Notes: a model not told the origin generated them from the letters alone. Shown: positions 18,232 to 25,722, numbered from the stretch's first letter. The stretch: DNA of 45,616 nucleotides from Acidovorax sp. Root219 (GCF_001428665.1 NZ_LMIJ01000008.1:41567-87182), one strand, 5' to 3'. A program made the numbers and translations.

Positions 18232-19968
18232 TCAGTTTCCGCAAGCGCGCATTCCCAACAGCAGCAGCACCGCCAGCCCCAAAAGGCACGACACCGCCTG
18301 CCAGAACAGCACCGGATTGCGCTCCACCAGGGGTGGCGCGCGCAGGCGCTGGAACTGCGCGCCGGGCGATTGCAGGTCGTACAGGAACTCGGACACCGCC
18401 TCCTGGCGTTTGGATGCCTCGGGTTGCAGGGCTTTTTGCAGCACGCCATCGAGCCAGGCCGGCAGCCCGGGCCGCAGATGGCGCACGGGCACATAGCGCA
18501 ATTGCCTGAGCTCTGCCGGTGAGCGCAGGCGCACCACCTGCAGGCCATAGGGCAACTGGCCGGTGAGCATCTGGTAAGTCAGCACCGCCAGCGAGAACAG
18601 GTCCGAGCGGGCATCGCCCTCGCCGCCCACGAAGTACTCGGGCGCGGTGTACTGCAGCGTGCCGGCAATGGCATCCGCGCGTGCAGCGCGCGTCCCCTCG
18701 GCAAGGCCCGCCACATGCACCGACCCGAAATCGATAAGCTTCACCGTGCCGCTGCGGTCGATCAGCAGGTTCTCGGGCCGGAGGTCCTGGTGCAGCATTT
18801 CGCGCGCATGGAAGGCCTGCAGGCCCTTGCCGATCTGGGCGACGAGGCTGCGCACGGCATCCAGGTCCGGCAAGGGGTGGTCGGTCATCCACTGGGCAAG
18901 GGTCTGCCCGTCCACGAACTCCATGGCCACATGGACATGCTGGCGTGGTCTCTCGCTGCCGGCCACCCGCAGCACGTGCGGGCTGTGGATGCGCCGCGCC
19001 ACCCACTCCTCCAGCAGAAAGCGGTCCAGGTAGTCCTTCTCCGCAGCCAGGTCCACGGAAGGGGTCTTGATCACCACCTGCTCGCCCGTGGCGTCGTCCA
19101 CGGCCAGGTGCACGTGGCTGCGCGAGCTCGCATGCAGTTCGCGCACGATGGTGTAGCCCTCGAAGCCCATGCGCGGCGAGAGCGGCGGCGGCAGGGACAG
19201 CCCCTCGCGCTGCGGCGGCAGGTGTGCCAATGCCCGGTCCTCGGGCAGCGCGTCGATGCGCAGCAACTGCACCGTCAGGTCGTCGGTGGCCCCGCGCGCC
19301 TGGGCAGCGGCGACCAGCACCCGCGCCGCCGCATCGAAGTCATCCGCGCACTGCGCAATGGCCGCGTGCACAGCGGTCGCATCCAGATGCATGTACGCCC
19401 CATCGGTCGCCAGCAGGTAGACATCACCCACCTCGGCCGGCAGGCTGCGGTAGTCGATCTCCACGTTGGGCCCCATGCCCAGCGCCCGGCCCAGGAAGGA
19501 TTCGACCGAGGACAGGTGCACGCGGTGGTCCTCGGTCAACTGCTCCAGGGCCGTGGCGTGCACGCGGTAGATGCGCGCATCGCCGACGTGCAGCAAATGC
19601 ACCTCGCGGCCCTTGAGGATGAGGGCGCTGAAGGTGGTGACATAGCCCCGGTCCTTGTCGAAGCGCGCATGGCTGCGCAGGGTCTGCGCATGCAGCCAGG
19701 CATTGGTGGCGCCCAGCACGCGCTGGGCCGAGCGGCGCACCGACCAGGCCTCGGACGTGGCGTAGTAGTCGTCGAGAAAGCCGCGCACCGCCGCCGCGCT
19801 GGCCTCCTGGCTCACGGCGCTGGAGCCTATGCCATCGGCCAGCGCGAGCGCGATGCCCTTGGTGCCGCGCTGCGGTCCCACGGGCAGCACGGCACCGTGG
19901 AAGTCCTGGTTGACTCCCTTGTGCCCGGCCTCGGAATGCTGGCCGAGCGTGACGCGCAAGGCGTGCAT
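18232..19968 (-). CDS. Fused PP2C phosphatase / Ser-Thr kinase with C-terminal membrane anchor
   Basis: 578 aa from the ATG at 19968 (a TTG at 19974 would add two residues). Residues 1-240 form a PP2C phosphatase with metal aspartates in NQD (22), ADG (45), TDG (189) and TDD (229-230). Residues ~268-540 form a Hanks-type kinase: Lys301 in VVIKTP, catalytic loop HQDLRPEN (393-400), DFG at 413-415 and APE at 442-444. The HRD arginine is replaced by Gln and the nucleotide-binding loop (LHASSRSHVHLA) lacks the usual glycines. One transmembrane helix at ~555-573 would anchor both enzyme domains on the cytoplasmic face. It starts 9 bases after the nitrite channel stop codon, so it is co-expressed with nitrite uptake. 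Substrates are unknown; the channel, NirBD or the regulator are candidates by context. Confidence 0.92.
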   Translation of the reverse strand: MHALRVTLGQHSEAGHKGVNQDFHGAVLPVGPQRGTKGIALALADGIGSSAVSQEASAAAVRGFLDDYYATSEAWSVRRSAQRVLGATNAWLHAQTLRSHARFDKDRGYVTTFSALILKGREVHLLHVGDARIYRVHATALEQLTEDHRVHLSSVESFLGRALGMGPNVEIDYRSLPAEVGDVYLLATDGAYMHLDATAVHAAIAQCADDFDAAARVLVAAAQARGATDDLTVQLLRIDALPEDRALAHLPPQREGLSLPPPLSPRMGFEGYTIVRELHASSRSHVHLAVDDATGEQVVIKTPSVDLAAEKDYLDRFLLEEWVARRIHSPHVLRVAGSERPRQHVHVAMEFVDGQTLAQWMTDHPLPDLDAVRSLVAQIGKGLQAFHAREMLHQDLRPENLLIDRSGTVKLIDFGSVHVAGLAEGTRAARADAIAGTLQYTAPEYFVGGEGDARSDLFSLAVLTYQMLTGQLPYGLQVVRLRSPAELRQLRYVPVRHLRPGLPAWLDGVLQKALQPEASKRQEAVSEFLYDLQSPGAQFQRLRAPPLVERNPVLFWQAVSCLLGLAVLLLLGMRACGN

Positions 19969-19977
19969 GGGCAACGC

Positions 19978-20790
19978 TCAGGCAATCTTGCGCTTGGGCG
20001 CGGTCTTGTAGTGCGTGGAGTACAGCATGGCGCCCACAAAGGTCAGGCCGCCCACCAGGTTGCCGATCACGGTGGGGATTTCGTTCCAGACCAGGTAGTC
20101 CATGACCGTGAAGTTGCCACCCAGCAGCAGACCCGAGGGGAACAGGAACATGTTGACGATGCTGTGCTCGAAACCCATGTAGAAGAACAGGGCGATGGGG
20201 ATCCACATGCCGATGGCCTTGCCCGACACCGAGGTAGACATCATGGCCGCCACCACGCCGGTGGACACCATCCAGTTGCACATCACGCCACGGATGAACA
20301 GGGTCAGCATGCCGGCGGCGCCGTGCGCGGAGTAACCCACCGTGCGGCCCTCGCCAATGTGGCCGATTTTTATGCCGACTGCGTTGGGCGCCTCGCTGAA
20401 TCCGAAGGTGAAGATGATGGCCATGAACACCGCCACCATGAAGGCCCCTGCGAAGTTGCCGCAGAACACCAGCGTCCAGTTGCGAAAGACGCCACGCCAG
20501 GTGGCGCCAGGACGCTTGTCGAGCACGGCCAGCGGGGCCAGCGTGAACACACCGGTCAGCAGGTCATAGCCCAGCAGGTACAGCAGGATGAAGCAACCCG
20601 GAAAGAGCATTGCCCCCAGCAGCGGGTTGCCGGTGTTCACCGTGACGGTGACCGCGAAGGCGGCGCCCAGTGCCAGCATGGCACCGGCCATGAAGGAGCG
20701 GATCAGCGTGTCGCGGGTGGACATCAGGAGCTTGGATTCACCGGAATCGACCATCTTGGTCACGAACTCGGCGGGGGCGAGGTAGGCCAT
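19978..20790 (-). CDS. Formate/nitrite transporter family channel, probable nitrite uptake
   Basis: 270 aa from the ATG at 20790 (AGGAAG 5 bases upstream); the upstream open frame is leader RNA, not protein. The FNT fold is recognisable by six hydrophobic segments, the region TGNPLLGAMLFPGCF, CNWMVSTGVVAAMMS, and the GFEHSIVNMF motif holding the pore histidine of FocA/NirC proteins. Nitrite rather than formate is inferred from neighbours: nirBD and a NasR-like regulator lie upstream on the same strand. Expression appears to pass through a sigma-54 promoter and an ANTAR-controlled attenuator (20875-21036). The downstream kinase/phosphatase gene shares the transcript. Confidence 0.93.
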   Translation of the reverse strand: MAYLAPAEFVTKMVDSGESKLLMSTRDTLIRSFMAGAMLALGAAFAVTVTVNTGNPLLGAMLFPGCFILLYLLGYDLLTGVFTLAPLAVLDKRPGATWRGVFRNWTLVFCGNFAGAFMVAVFMAIIFTFGFSEAPNAVGIKIGHIGEGRTVGYSAHGAAGMLTLFIRGVMCNWMVSTGVVAAMMSTSVSGKAIGMWIPIALFFYMGFEHSIVNMFLFPSGLLLGGNFTVMDYLVWNEIPTVIGNLVGGLTFVGAMLYSTHYKTAPKRKIA

Positions 20791-20821
20791 TGCACTTCCT
20801 TTGGGACGGGGAGACTGGCAT

Positions 20822-20850
20822 GCTTCCCCAAGGGGTCCACCCGGGGAAGC
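20822..20850 (-). other. Secondary hairpin between attenuator and channel start codon
   Basis: Perfect 8-bp inverted repeat GCTTCCCC / GGGGAAGC with a 13-base loop, located after the attenuator T-tract and about 30 bases before the channel start codon. It leaves the Shine-Dalgarno AGGAAG free. It may stabilise the processed or antiterminated transcript. No U-run follows. Confidence 0.4.
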
Positions 20851-20874
20851 GCGCAAGAAGAAGAGGATGAGGGG

Positions 20875-20934
20875 AAAAAAGAAAACGGCGTCCGCTGCGC
20901 CCCCATGCAGATGGGGAACGCAATGGACGCCGTT
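20875..20934 (-). terminator. Intrinsic terminator (attenuator) in the channel-gene leader
   Basis: On the minus strand a 10-bp outer stem AACGGCGTCC / GGACGCCGTT encloses inner helices TGCG/CGCA and CCCCAT/ATGGGG and is followed at once by TTTTCTTTTTT. This is a textbook Rho-independent terminator. It ends about 85 bases before the channel start codon, inside the leader, so it must be bypassed for expression. The NIT-ANTAR gene just upstream encodes exactly the kind of protein that does this in Klebsiella nasF. The sequence AACGGCG of its 5' arm is repeated in the loop and 3' arm of the upstream P1 hairpin, allowing a competing helix with the terminator's 3' arm. Confidence 0.88.
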
Positions 20935-20958
20935 ATCCTCGGATGCGCGATTCCTGGA

Positions 20959-21010
20959 CCTGCGGGCAACCGCAGGCGGTGGATGGCAGGCCGCCGTTAG
21001 CCCGCCATCC
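20959..21010 (-). promoter_or_regulatory. ANTAR-target double hairpin in the channel leader
   Basis: P1 (20981-21010) is a 12-bp stem closing on the hexaloop AACGGC, with A at loop position 1 and G at position 4 and a U-G closing pair. P2 (20959-20976) is a 6-bp stem CCTGCG/CGCAGG with hexaloop GTTGCC, keeping G4 but having G at position 1. Paired hexaloop hairpins with A1 and G4 are the established recognition element of ANTAR antiterminators. P1 begins within a base or two of the predicted sigma-54 start site (about 21011), and the attenuator lies 24 bases downstream of P2. The imperfect P2 loop lowers certainty for that half. Confidence 0.75.
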
Positions 21011-21021
21011 AGGCTATTCCA

Positions 21022-21037
21022 TGCAAGTTCCGTACCC
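21022..21037 (-). promoter_or_regulatory. Sigma-54 promoter of the nitrite channel-kinase operon
   Basis: On the minus strand GGGTACGGAACTTGCA fits the consensus TGGCACGN4TTGCW, with mismatches at the first base and at the C after GG. The diagnostic GG (21036-21035) and GC (21024-21023) are separated by exactly 10 bases. The expected start site is near 21011, directly at the base of ANTAR hairpin P1. This supports control by an NtrC-type activator. Confidence 0.75.
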
Positions 21038-21084
21038 TCGTTGGGGCAGCCGACGGTCCTTTGTGTCCCGCATTCCGTGCATAC

Positions 21085-21123
21085 GGCAAGCGTTCGGTGC
21101 AGGAATGGCTTCAAGGCGGTGCA
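21085..21123. promoter_or_regulatory. ntrC sites: Tandem NtrC-like activator sites upstream of the channel promoter
   Basis: Two 17-bp windows, 21085-21101 (GGCAAGCGTTCGGTGCA) and 21107-21123 (GGCTTCAAGGCGGTGCA), each match 9 of 12 defined positions of the NtrC dyad TGCACC-N5-GGTGCA, with a perfect GGTGCA half. They are 22 bp apart (two helical turns) and centred at about -82 and -104 from the predicted sigma-54 start. They overlap the end of the NIT-ANTAR gene's downstream gap. Assignment to NtrC is inferred from the motif and geometry. Confidence 0.6.
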
Positions 21124-21142
21124 CGCAAGGCACCACCATGGA

Positions 21143-22456
21143 TCAGAGGGGCTTTTCGCCCTTGCGGTCGGGGTGGGCGAACGCCAGGTCCGGCAGGGAC
21201 AGCGTGGCCTCGGCCACGTCGAGCAGGCGGCGGTTCTGGTCCATCGAGGTCTTTTGCAGCACGCGGAAGGCGACTTCCTCGTTCATGCCCAGGCGGGCCA
21301 TCAGCACGCCCTTGGCGCGCTCGATCACCTTGCGCTCGTTGAGCGTGCGGCGCGCCGCTTCAAGCTCGGCCTCCATGCTGGCCATGCGCGCCGACTGGGC
21401 CTGCAGCAGCTCCAGCAGCGATGCCGATTCACCGGCATGCGCGCTGGCGGCCTGCTCGGGCACGGCCTCGGGTGCGATGGCAATGTCGAAGAAGCGGTCC
21501 ACCGCGTGCGTGCGCTGCGGCGGGTTGTCGCGCAGGCCGCGCAGCAGGCCCCTGGAATCCTGCAGGTCCTGCTGGGCTTCGAGGATGCGGGCCGCGCAGT
21601 CTTCGCGCAGGCGCTGCACCAGCTCGACCTGCAGTTGCCACAGCGCGTTGATGCGCTCGGTGGACACGTCGAACCAGGCGTCGCTCAGGTTGCTGTCCAG
21701 CGCCGCACCGGGGCGGGCCACGCACAGCGTGCGCCGCAGGCGCTCCAGCTGGGCCATGCCTGGGGCCAGTTGCTGTTGCTCCCAGCTCGTGCGCAAGGCC
21801 GGGTCGGCAAACTCGGAAAACACGCGCAGGCTGCGCTCCTGCGCATCGATCAGGTGCAGCACGCGCTGCTGGTGCGCATCGCTGCCCTGGCCGGACGCGA
21901 AGAGCAGCGCGCCCATGGCCCGCTCCTGGCCTGCTTCTTCCTGCGCCTGCACCAGGTGCAGCAGGGCCACGAGCTGGCGCGAGACACTGGGCAAAGCGGC
22001 CGCATCGGCCACGTGGAAGACCAGTTCGATCAGCCCGGCGATCAGGTGGCTGAACGCGGCAATCGAGTCGTGCGCCGCCATCGCCTGCTTGTCGATCTGG
22101 CTGCGCAGCGCGGGCAGCGAATCGAGCCCCAGCAGCGCCCACGCCATCAGCGACAAGGCCTTGGCCGTGGCGCCCTGGGCGGGCTCGACATGCTGGGCAA
22201 ACTCCGCGCGCAGCTTGGCTTCGAGCAACACCACCTCCTGCACGATGCGGCCACGCAGGTCGGCAAAGCGCTGTGCCTTGGAGGCCAGGTACACGCCCGA
22301 TGCACCGCGCTCGCGCTGCAGGCCCTCGATCAGCTGGCCGACCACGTCCACCAGCGCGGCCCGGCTGGCCAGGTGGTGCACCGCATCGATCTCGAGCTGG
22401 CGCGAGCGCAGCACGAGGCTGGAAACGGACAGGGGCGCTGCGGCCAGGTCGGGCAT
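21143..22456 (-). CDS. nasR: NasR-like nitrate/nitrite-sensing transcription antiterminator (NIT + ANTAR)
   Basis: 437 aa from the ATG at 22456, which has GGAG 8 bases upstream; an open frame extends further but does not look coding. Residues ~30-300 form an all-helical NIT sensor domain, recognisable from LIEGLQRERGASGVYLASKA and AFSHLIAGLIELVFHVAD. A coiled segment (LLELLQAQSARMASMEAELE) leads to the C-terminal ANTAR RNA-binding domain (~372-430), with NERKVIERAKGVLMARLGMN and FRVLQKTSMDQNRRLLDVAE. In Klebsiella, NasR binds nitrate or nitrite and prevents termination in the nasF leader. Here hexaloop targets are present in both the downstream channel leader and the nirB leader, so it probably controls both. 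It starts 65 bases after nirD in the same direction. Confidence 0.92.
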   Translation of the reverse strand: MPDLAAAPLSVSSLVLRSRQLEIDAVHHLASRAALVDVVGQLIEGLQRERGASGVYLASKAQRFADLRGRIVQEVVLLEAKLRAEFAQHVEPAQGATAKALSLMAWALLGLDSLPALRSQIDKQAMAAHDSIAAFSHLIAGLIELVFHVADAAALPSVSRQLVALLHLVQAQEEAGQERAMGALLFASGQGSDAHQQRVLHLIDAQERSLRVFSEFADPALRTSWEQQQLAPGMAQLERLRRTLCVARPGAALDSNLSDAWFDVSTERINALWQLQVELVQRLREDCAARILEAQQDLQDSRGLLRGLRDNPPQRTHAVDRFFDIAIAPEAVPEQAASAHAGESASLLELLQAQSARMASMEAELEAARRTLNERKVIERAKGVLMARLGMNEEVAFRVLQKTSMDQNRRLLDVAEATLSLPDLAFAHPDRKGEKPL

Positions 22457-22521
22457 GCGGTATCTCCAGGGTTCAGGATACGCAGATGCTAACCCCGCCA
22501 GCATGCCCGCGCGGCCAATCC

Positions 22522-22881
22522 TCAGGCCACTGCGACGCTGATGCGGCCGCCTTCGCTGCGCACGCCATGCGCCTGCACCGAATGCTCGGGCGCCTCCAGG
22601 CATTCGCCGGTGCGCAGGTCGAAATGGTTCTTGTACAGCGGCGAGGCGACCACGACGCGCTCGCCCAGGTTGCCGATGAGCCCGCGCGAGAGCACGCTGG
22701 CACCCGACTTGGGGTCCACGTTGTCGATGGCGAAGAACTGGTCGCTGCCGGTGCGGAACACGGCCACATGGCGGTCGGCCACCAGGGCGCAGACGCCGGT
22801 GCTGGGCAGGATGTCGTCGACCGCGCAGATGTCGGTCCAGGCAAGGGAGTCGGTGCGGCTGTTCATGGGAAGTGCGCTCAT
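22522..22881 (-). CDS. nirD: Nitrite reductase (NADH) small subunit
   Basis: 119 aa from the ATG at 22881 (MSALPMNSRTD). The fold is Rieske-like, but the iron-sulfur ligands are missing: the usual C-x-H and C-x2-H positions appear as NVDPKSGA and SPLYKNHFDL. This is normal for assimilatory NirD, which assists NirB in the cytoplasm without its own cluster. The start is 20 bases after the nirB stop codon, so nirBD form an operon. nasR follows 65 bases later. Confidence 0.93.
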   Translation of the reverse strand: MSALPMNSRTDSLAWTDICAVDDILPSTGVCALVADRHVAVFRTGSDQFFAIDNVDPKSGASVLSRGLIGNLGERVVVASPLYKNHFDLRTGECLEAPEHSVQAHGVRSEGGRISVAVA

Positions 22882-22901
22882 GGTGTTCTCGTCCTTCTTC
22901 T

Positions 22902-25439
22902 TCAAGCGGCCTGGCGGATGGGGATGATCTTGGCGGGGCTGCGTTCGTCGGCGCGCGCCGGGCGGATCTGGCCGCGTTCCTCGACGAAGAGCACGTTCTC
23001 GTCGGCCTTGTCGCTGTTCACGAACGAGCGAAAGCGCTTGCGCGTCTCGGGGTCGGTCACGGCCGTCTTCCACTCGCACTGGTAGGTGTCCGCCACGTGC
23101 TGCATCTGGGCTTCGAGCTCAGCGCACAGGCCCAGGCTGTCCTTGATCAGCACGTCCGTGAGGTAGGCCAGGCCGCCTTCGAGGTTCTCGCGCCAGGTGC
23201 TGGTGCGCTGCAGCCGGTCGGCCGTGCGCACGTAGAACATCAGCACCCGGTCGATCATGCGCACCAGGTCTTCCTTGGACAGGTCGGACGCGAACAGCTC
23301 GGCGTGGCGCGGCTTCATGCCGCCGTTGCCGCAGATGTAGAGGTTCCAGCCCTTTTCGGTGGCGATGATGCCGATGTCCTTGCCCTGCGCCTCGGCGCAT
23401 TCGCGCGTGCAGCCCGACACGCCGAACTTGATCTTGTGCGGCGAGCGCAGGCCCTTGTAGCGGTGCTCCAGCTCCACGGCCAGGCCCACGCTGTCGCCCA
23501 CGCCGTAGCGGCACCAGGTCGAACCCACGCAGCTCTTGACCGTGCGCAGTGATTTGCCGTATGCATGGCCCGACTCGAAGCCGGCGGCGATCAGCTCCTC
23601 CCAGATGGTGGGCAGTTGCTCCACGCGCGCACCGAACAGGTCCACGCGCTGGCCGCCCGTGACCTTGGTGTACAGGCCGTACTTCTTGGCCACCTGGCCC
23701 ACGGCGATCAGGCCGTCGGGCGTGACCTCGCCGCCGGGCATGCGCGGCACCACCGAGTAGGTGCCGTCTTTCTGGATGTTGCCCAGGTAGTAGTCGTTGC
23801 TGTCCTGCAGGCCGGCCAACTCCTTCTTGAGCACGAACTCGTTCCAGCACGAGGCGAACACGCTGGCCGCCACGGGCTTGCAGATATCGCAGCCCATGCC
23901 CTTGCCGTGCTTTGCCATCAGGTCCTCAAAGCTCTTGATGTTGCCCACGCGCACCAAGTGGTATATCTCCTGGCGCGAGTACGCGAAGTGCTCGCAGATG
24001 TGGTTGTTCACGGCCATACCGCGGCGCGCCATCTCGGCCTTCATGACCTGGGTGACCAGGGGCACGCAGCCGCCGCAGGTTGCGCCGGCCTTGGTGCAGG
24101 CCTTCATCTCGGCGATGGTGCAGGCGCCATTGCCCACGGCTTCGCAGATGCCGCCCTTGGTAACGTTGTTGCACGAGCAGATCTGCGCCGTGTCGGGCAG
24201 CGCGTCCACGCCCAGGCCGGGCTTGGCCTTGCCGTCGCTGGACGGGAAGATCAGGAACTCGGGGTCCTCGGGCAGCGCGATGCCGTTGAGCGCCATCTGC
24301 AGCAGCGTGCCGTATTCGGTAGCGTCGCCGATGAGCACGGCGCCCAGCAGCTGCTTGCCGTCTTCGCTGATGACGATCTTCTTGTAGATCTGGCGGCGCT
24401 CGTCCACGTACTGGCAGGTGCGGCTGTGCGGCGTTTTCGCATGCGCGTCGCCGATGCTGGCCACGTCCACGCCCATGAGCTTGAGCTTGGTGCTCATGTC
24501 CGCGCCGACGAAGGCGGCGTCGGCATCGCCGGCGATGTGGCGGGCGGCCACACGGGCCATGTCGTAGCCGGGCGCCACCAGGCCGAAGGTCTGCTCGTTC
24601 CAAGACGCGCATTCGCCGATGGCGTAGACGTCGTGGTCGCTGGTACGGCAGGCGCTGTCGATGGCCACGCCGCCGCGCGGGCCGACGGCCAGCAGGGACT
24701 GGCGCGCCAGGTCATCACGCGGGCGGATGCCGGCGGAGAAGACGATCATGTCGGTCTCCAGCCAGGTGCCGTCGGCAAACACCATGCGGTGGCGCGCACG
24801 GGCGCCATCGGTGATCTCCTGGGTGTTGCGGCCGGTGTGCACCTGCACGCCCAGTTCCTCGATCTTGGCGCGCAGCACACGGCCACCGCCTTCGTCCACC
24901 TGCACGGCCATGAGCCGCGGGGCGAACTCGACCACGTGGGTTTCAAGACCCATGTCGCTCAAGGCCTTGGCGCATTCCAGGCCCAGCAGGCCGCCGCCCA
25001 CGACCACGCCGGTCTTCGACTTGGCGCCCGAGGCCTGCATGGCCTCCAGGTCTTCGATGGTGCGGTAGACGAAGCAGTGCTCGCGGTCGCGCCCCAGCAC
25101 CTGGGGCACGAAGGGGTTGGAGCCGGTGGCCAGCACCAGCTTGTCGTAGGGCAGCACCTCGCCATCGGCCGTGGTCACGGTGCGGGTGCGGCGATCCACC
25201 GCTGCGGCGCGCGCGGCCAGGCGCAGCGTGAAACCGGTGCGCTCGAAAAAGCCGGGCTCGACCAGGGAGAGTTCATCGGCCGAGGTGCCGCTGAAGAAGG
25301 CCGACAGATGCACGCGGTCGTAGGCGGGGCGCGGCTCCTCGCACAGCACGGTGACTTCGGCACCGGTGATGCCGGTTTCGGCCAGGCTTTCGAGGAACTT
25401 GTGGCCGACCATGCCGTGGCCAATGAGTACGATTTTCAT
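22902..25439 (-). CDS. nirB: Assimilatory nitrite reductase (NADH) large subunit
   Basis: 845 aa, full length. It carries out six-electron reduction of nitrite to ammonium with NAD(P)H in the cytoplasm. Domain order: FAD/NAD-binding reductase (1-~400, starting IVLIGHGMVGHKFLESL); BFD-like [2Fe-2S] region with four cysteines (CSCNNVTKG then TKAGATCGGCVPLV); then the nitrite/sulfite reductase core with siroheme-[4Fe-4S] ligands in CVGSTWCRYG and GVSGCTRECAEAQ. ATG at 25439; its Shine-Dalgarno (AGGA, 9 bases upstream) lies inside a perfect 9-bp inverted repeat. The leader carries ANTAR hairpins and a sigma-54 promoter. No nitrate reductase gene is in the window. Confidence 0.97.
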   Translation of the reverse strand: MKIVLIGHGMVGHKFLESLAETGITGAEVTVLCEEPRPAYDRVHLSAFFSGTSADELSLVEPGFFERTGFTLRLAARAAAVDRRTRTVTTADGEVLPYDKLVLATGSNPFVPQVLGRDREHCFVYRTIEDLEAMQASGAKSKTGVVVGGGLLGLECAKALSDMGLETHVVEFAPRLMAVQVDEGGGRVLRAKIEELGVQVHTGRNTQEITDGARARHRMVFADGTWLETDMIVFSAGIRPRDDLARQSLLAVGPRGGVAIDSACRTSDHDVYAIGECASWNEQTFGLVAPGYDMARVAARHIAGDADAAFVGADMSTKLKLMGVDVASIGDAHAKTPHSRTCQYVDERRQIYKKIVISEDGKQLLGAVLIGDATEYGTLLQMALNGIALPEDPEFLIFPSSDGKAKPGLGVDALPDTAQICSCNNVTKGGICEAVGNGACTIAEMKACTKAGATCGGCVPLVTQVMKAEMARRGMAVNNHICEHFAYSRQEIYHLVRVGNIKSFEDLMAKHGKGMGCDICKPVAASVFASCWNEFVLKKELAGLQDSNDYYLGNIQKDGTYSVVPRMPGGEVTPDGLIAVGQVAKKYGLYTKVTGGQRVDLFGARVEQLPTIWEELIAAGFESGHAYGKSLRTVKSCVGSTWCRYGVGDSVGLAVELEHRYKGLRSPHKIKFGVSGCTRECAEAQGKDIGIIATEKGWNLYICGNGGMKPRHAELFASDLSKEDLVRMIDRVLMFYVRTADRLQRTSTWRENLEGGLAYLTDVLIKDSLGLCAELEAQMQHVADTYQCEWKTAVTDPETRKRFRSFVNSDKADENVLFVEERGQIRPARADERSPAKIIPIRQAA

Positions 25440-25446
25440 GCTTGCT

Positions 25447-25490
25447 CATCCTGCAAGGACCCGGGGAACCAGTTCGAGGGGTGCAGGATG
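25447..25490 (-). promoter_or_regulatory. Shine-Dalgarno-sequestering inverted repeat upstream of nirB
   Basis: CATCCTGCA (minus strand 25490-25482) is exactly complementary to TGCAGGATG (25455-25447), which holds the nirB ribosome-binding sequence AGGA. The 9-bp helix with a 26-base loop would hide the ribosome site. The 5' arm overlaps by three bases the 3' arm of the next hairpin upstream (25476-25519), so the two are competitors. This suggests translational gating of nirB. Confidence 0.6.
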
Positions 25491-25528
25491 TGCCATGCCT
25501 TGCGGCACAACGCACCCTCCGCGGAACC
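25476..25528 (-). promoter_or_regulatory. Competing leader elements of nirB: anti-P2 segment and long hairpin
   Basis: On the minus strand, 25522-25515 (GCGGAGGG) is an 8-base perfect complement of the 5' arm of ANTAR hairpin P2 (CCCTCCGC, 25609-25602). Bases 25527-25521 (GTTCCGC) are complementary to the 3' arm of P2. The same stretch starts the hairpin GAGGGTGC (25519-25512) / GCACCCCTC (25484-25476, one bulged C), with an inner GTGCC/GGCAC helix. Pairing with P2 and forming this hairpin exclude each other. No U-tract follows, so it does not look like a terminator. Confidence 0.55.
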
Positions 25529-25588
25529 ACGGGCGTGGGTTGGAACTACCAAGCAGCCGGCTACGAAAGCCGCAGCTCGCTCGGGTGT

Positions 25589-25641
25589 TCCGCCATCATT
25601 AGCGGAGGGGTTGTTATCAGTGCGCGGGCAGCTTTACCGGC
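25589..25641 (-). promoter_or_regulatory. ANTAR-target double hairpin in the nirB leader
   Basis: P1 (25624-25641) has stem GCCGGT/GCCCGC, with one C-C mismatch, around hexaloop AAAGCT. P2 (25589-25606) has stem TCCGCT/GGCGGA around hexaloop AATGAT. Both loops have A at position 1 and G at position 4, and both close with a U-G pair, the same as P1 of the channel leader. The linker is 17 bases. P1 begins only a few bases after the predicted sigma-54 start near 25645. The match to the established ANTAR recognition element is good and the regulator gene is in the same cluster. Confidence 0.78.
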
Positions 25642-25655
25642 GGACAGCTCAGTTC

Positions 25656-25671
25656 AGCAATAAGCGTGCCG
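25656..25671 (-). promoter_or_regulatory. Sigma-54 promoter of nirBD
   Basis: Minus-strand sequence CGGCACGCTTATTGCT matches the consensus TGGCACGN4TTGCW at all defined positions except the first base, with GG-N10-GC spacing exact. The start site is expected near 25645, just upstream of ANTAR hairpin P1. This indicates NtrC-type, nitrogen-limited expression of nitrite reductase. Confidence 0.85.
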
Positions 25672-25722
25672 ACTCTTTTTGCGGGTGCAACCCTGCGGCA
25701 GCGCTGGCGCGGCGCCGCCGGG

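Noticed and set aside
20791..21114. Extended N-terminus for the nitrite channel in the open upstream frame.
   Set aside because: The region is leader RNA with promoter, ANTAR hairpins and terminator; the translated extension is unlike the FNT family.
25540..25586. CGGCT/AGCCG hairpin after ANTAR P2 as the nirB attenuator.
   Set aside because: Only a 5-bp stem with no U-run after it; it does not meet the criteria for an intrinsic terminator, unlike the channel leader.
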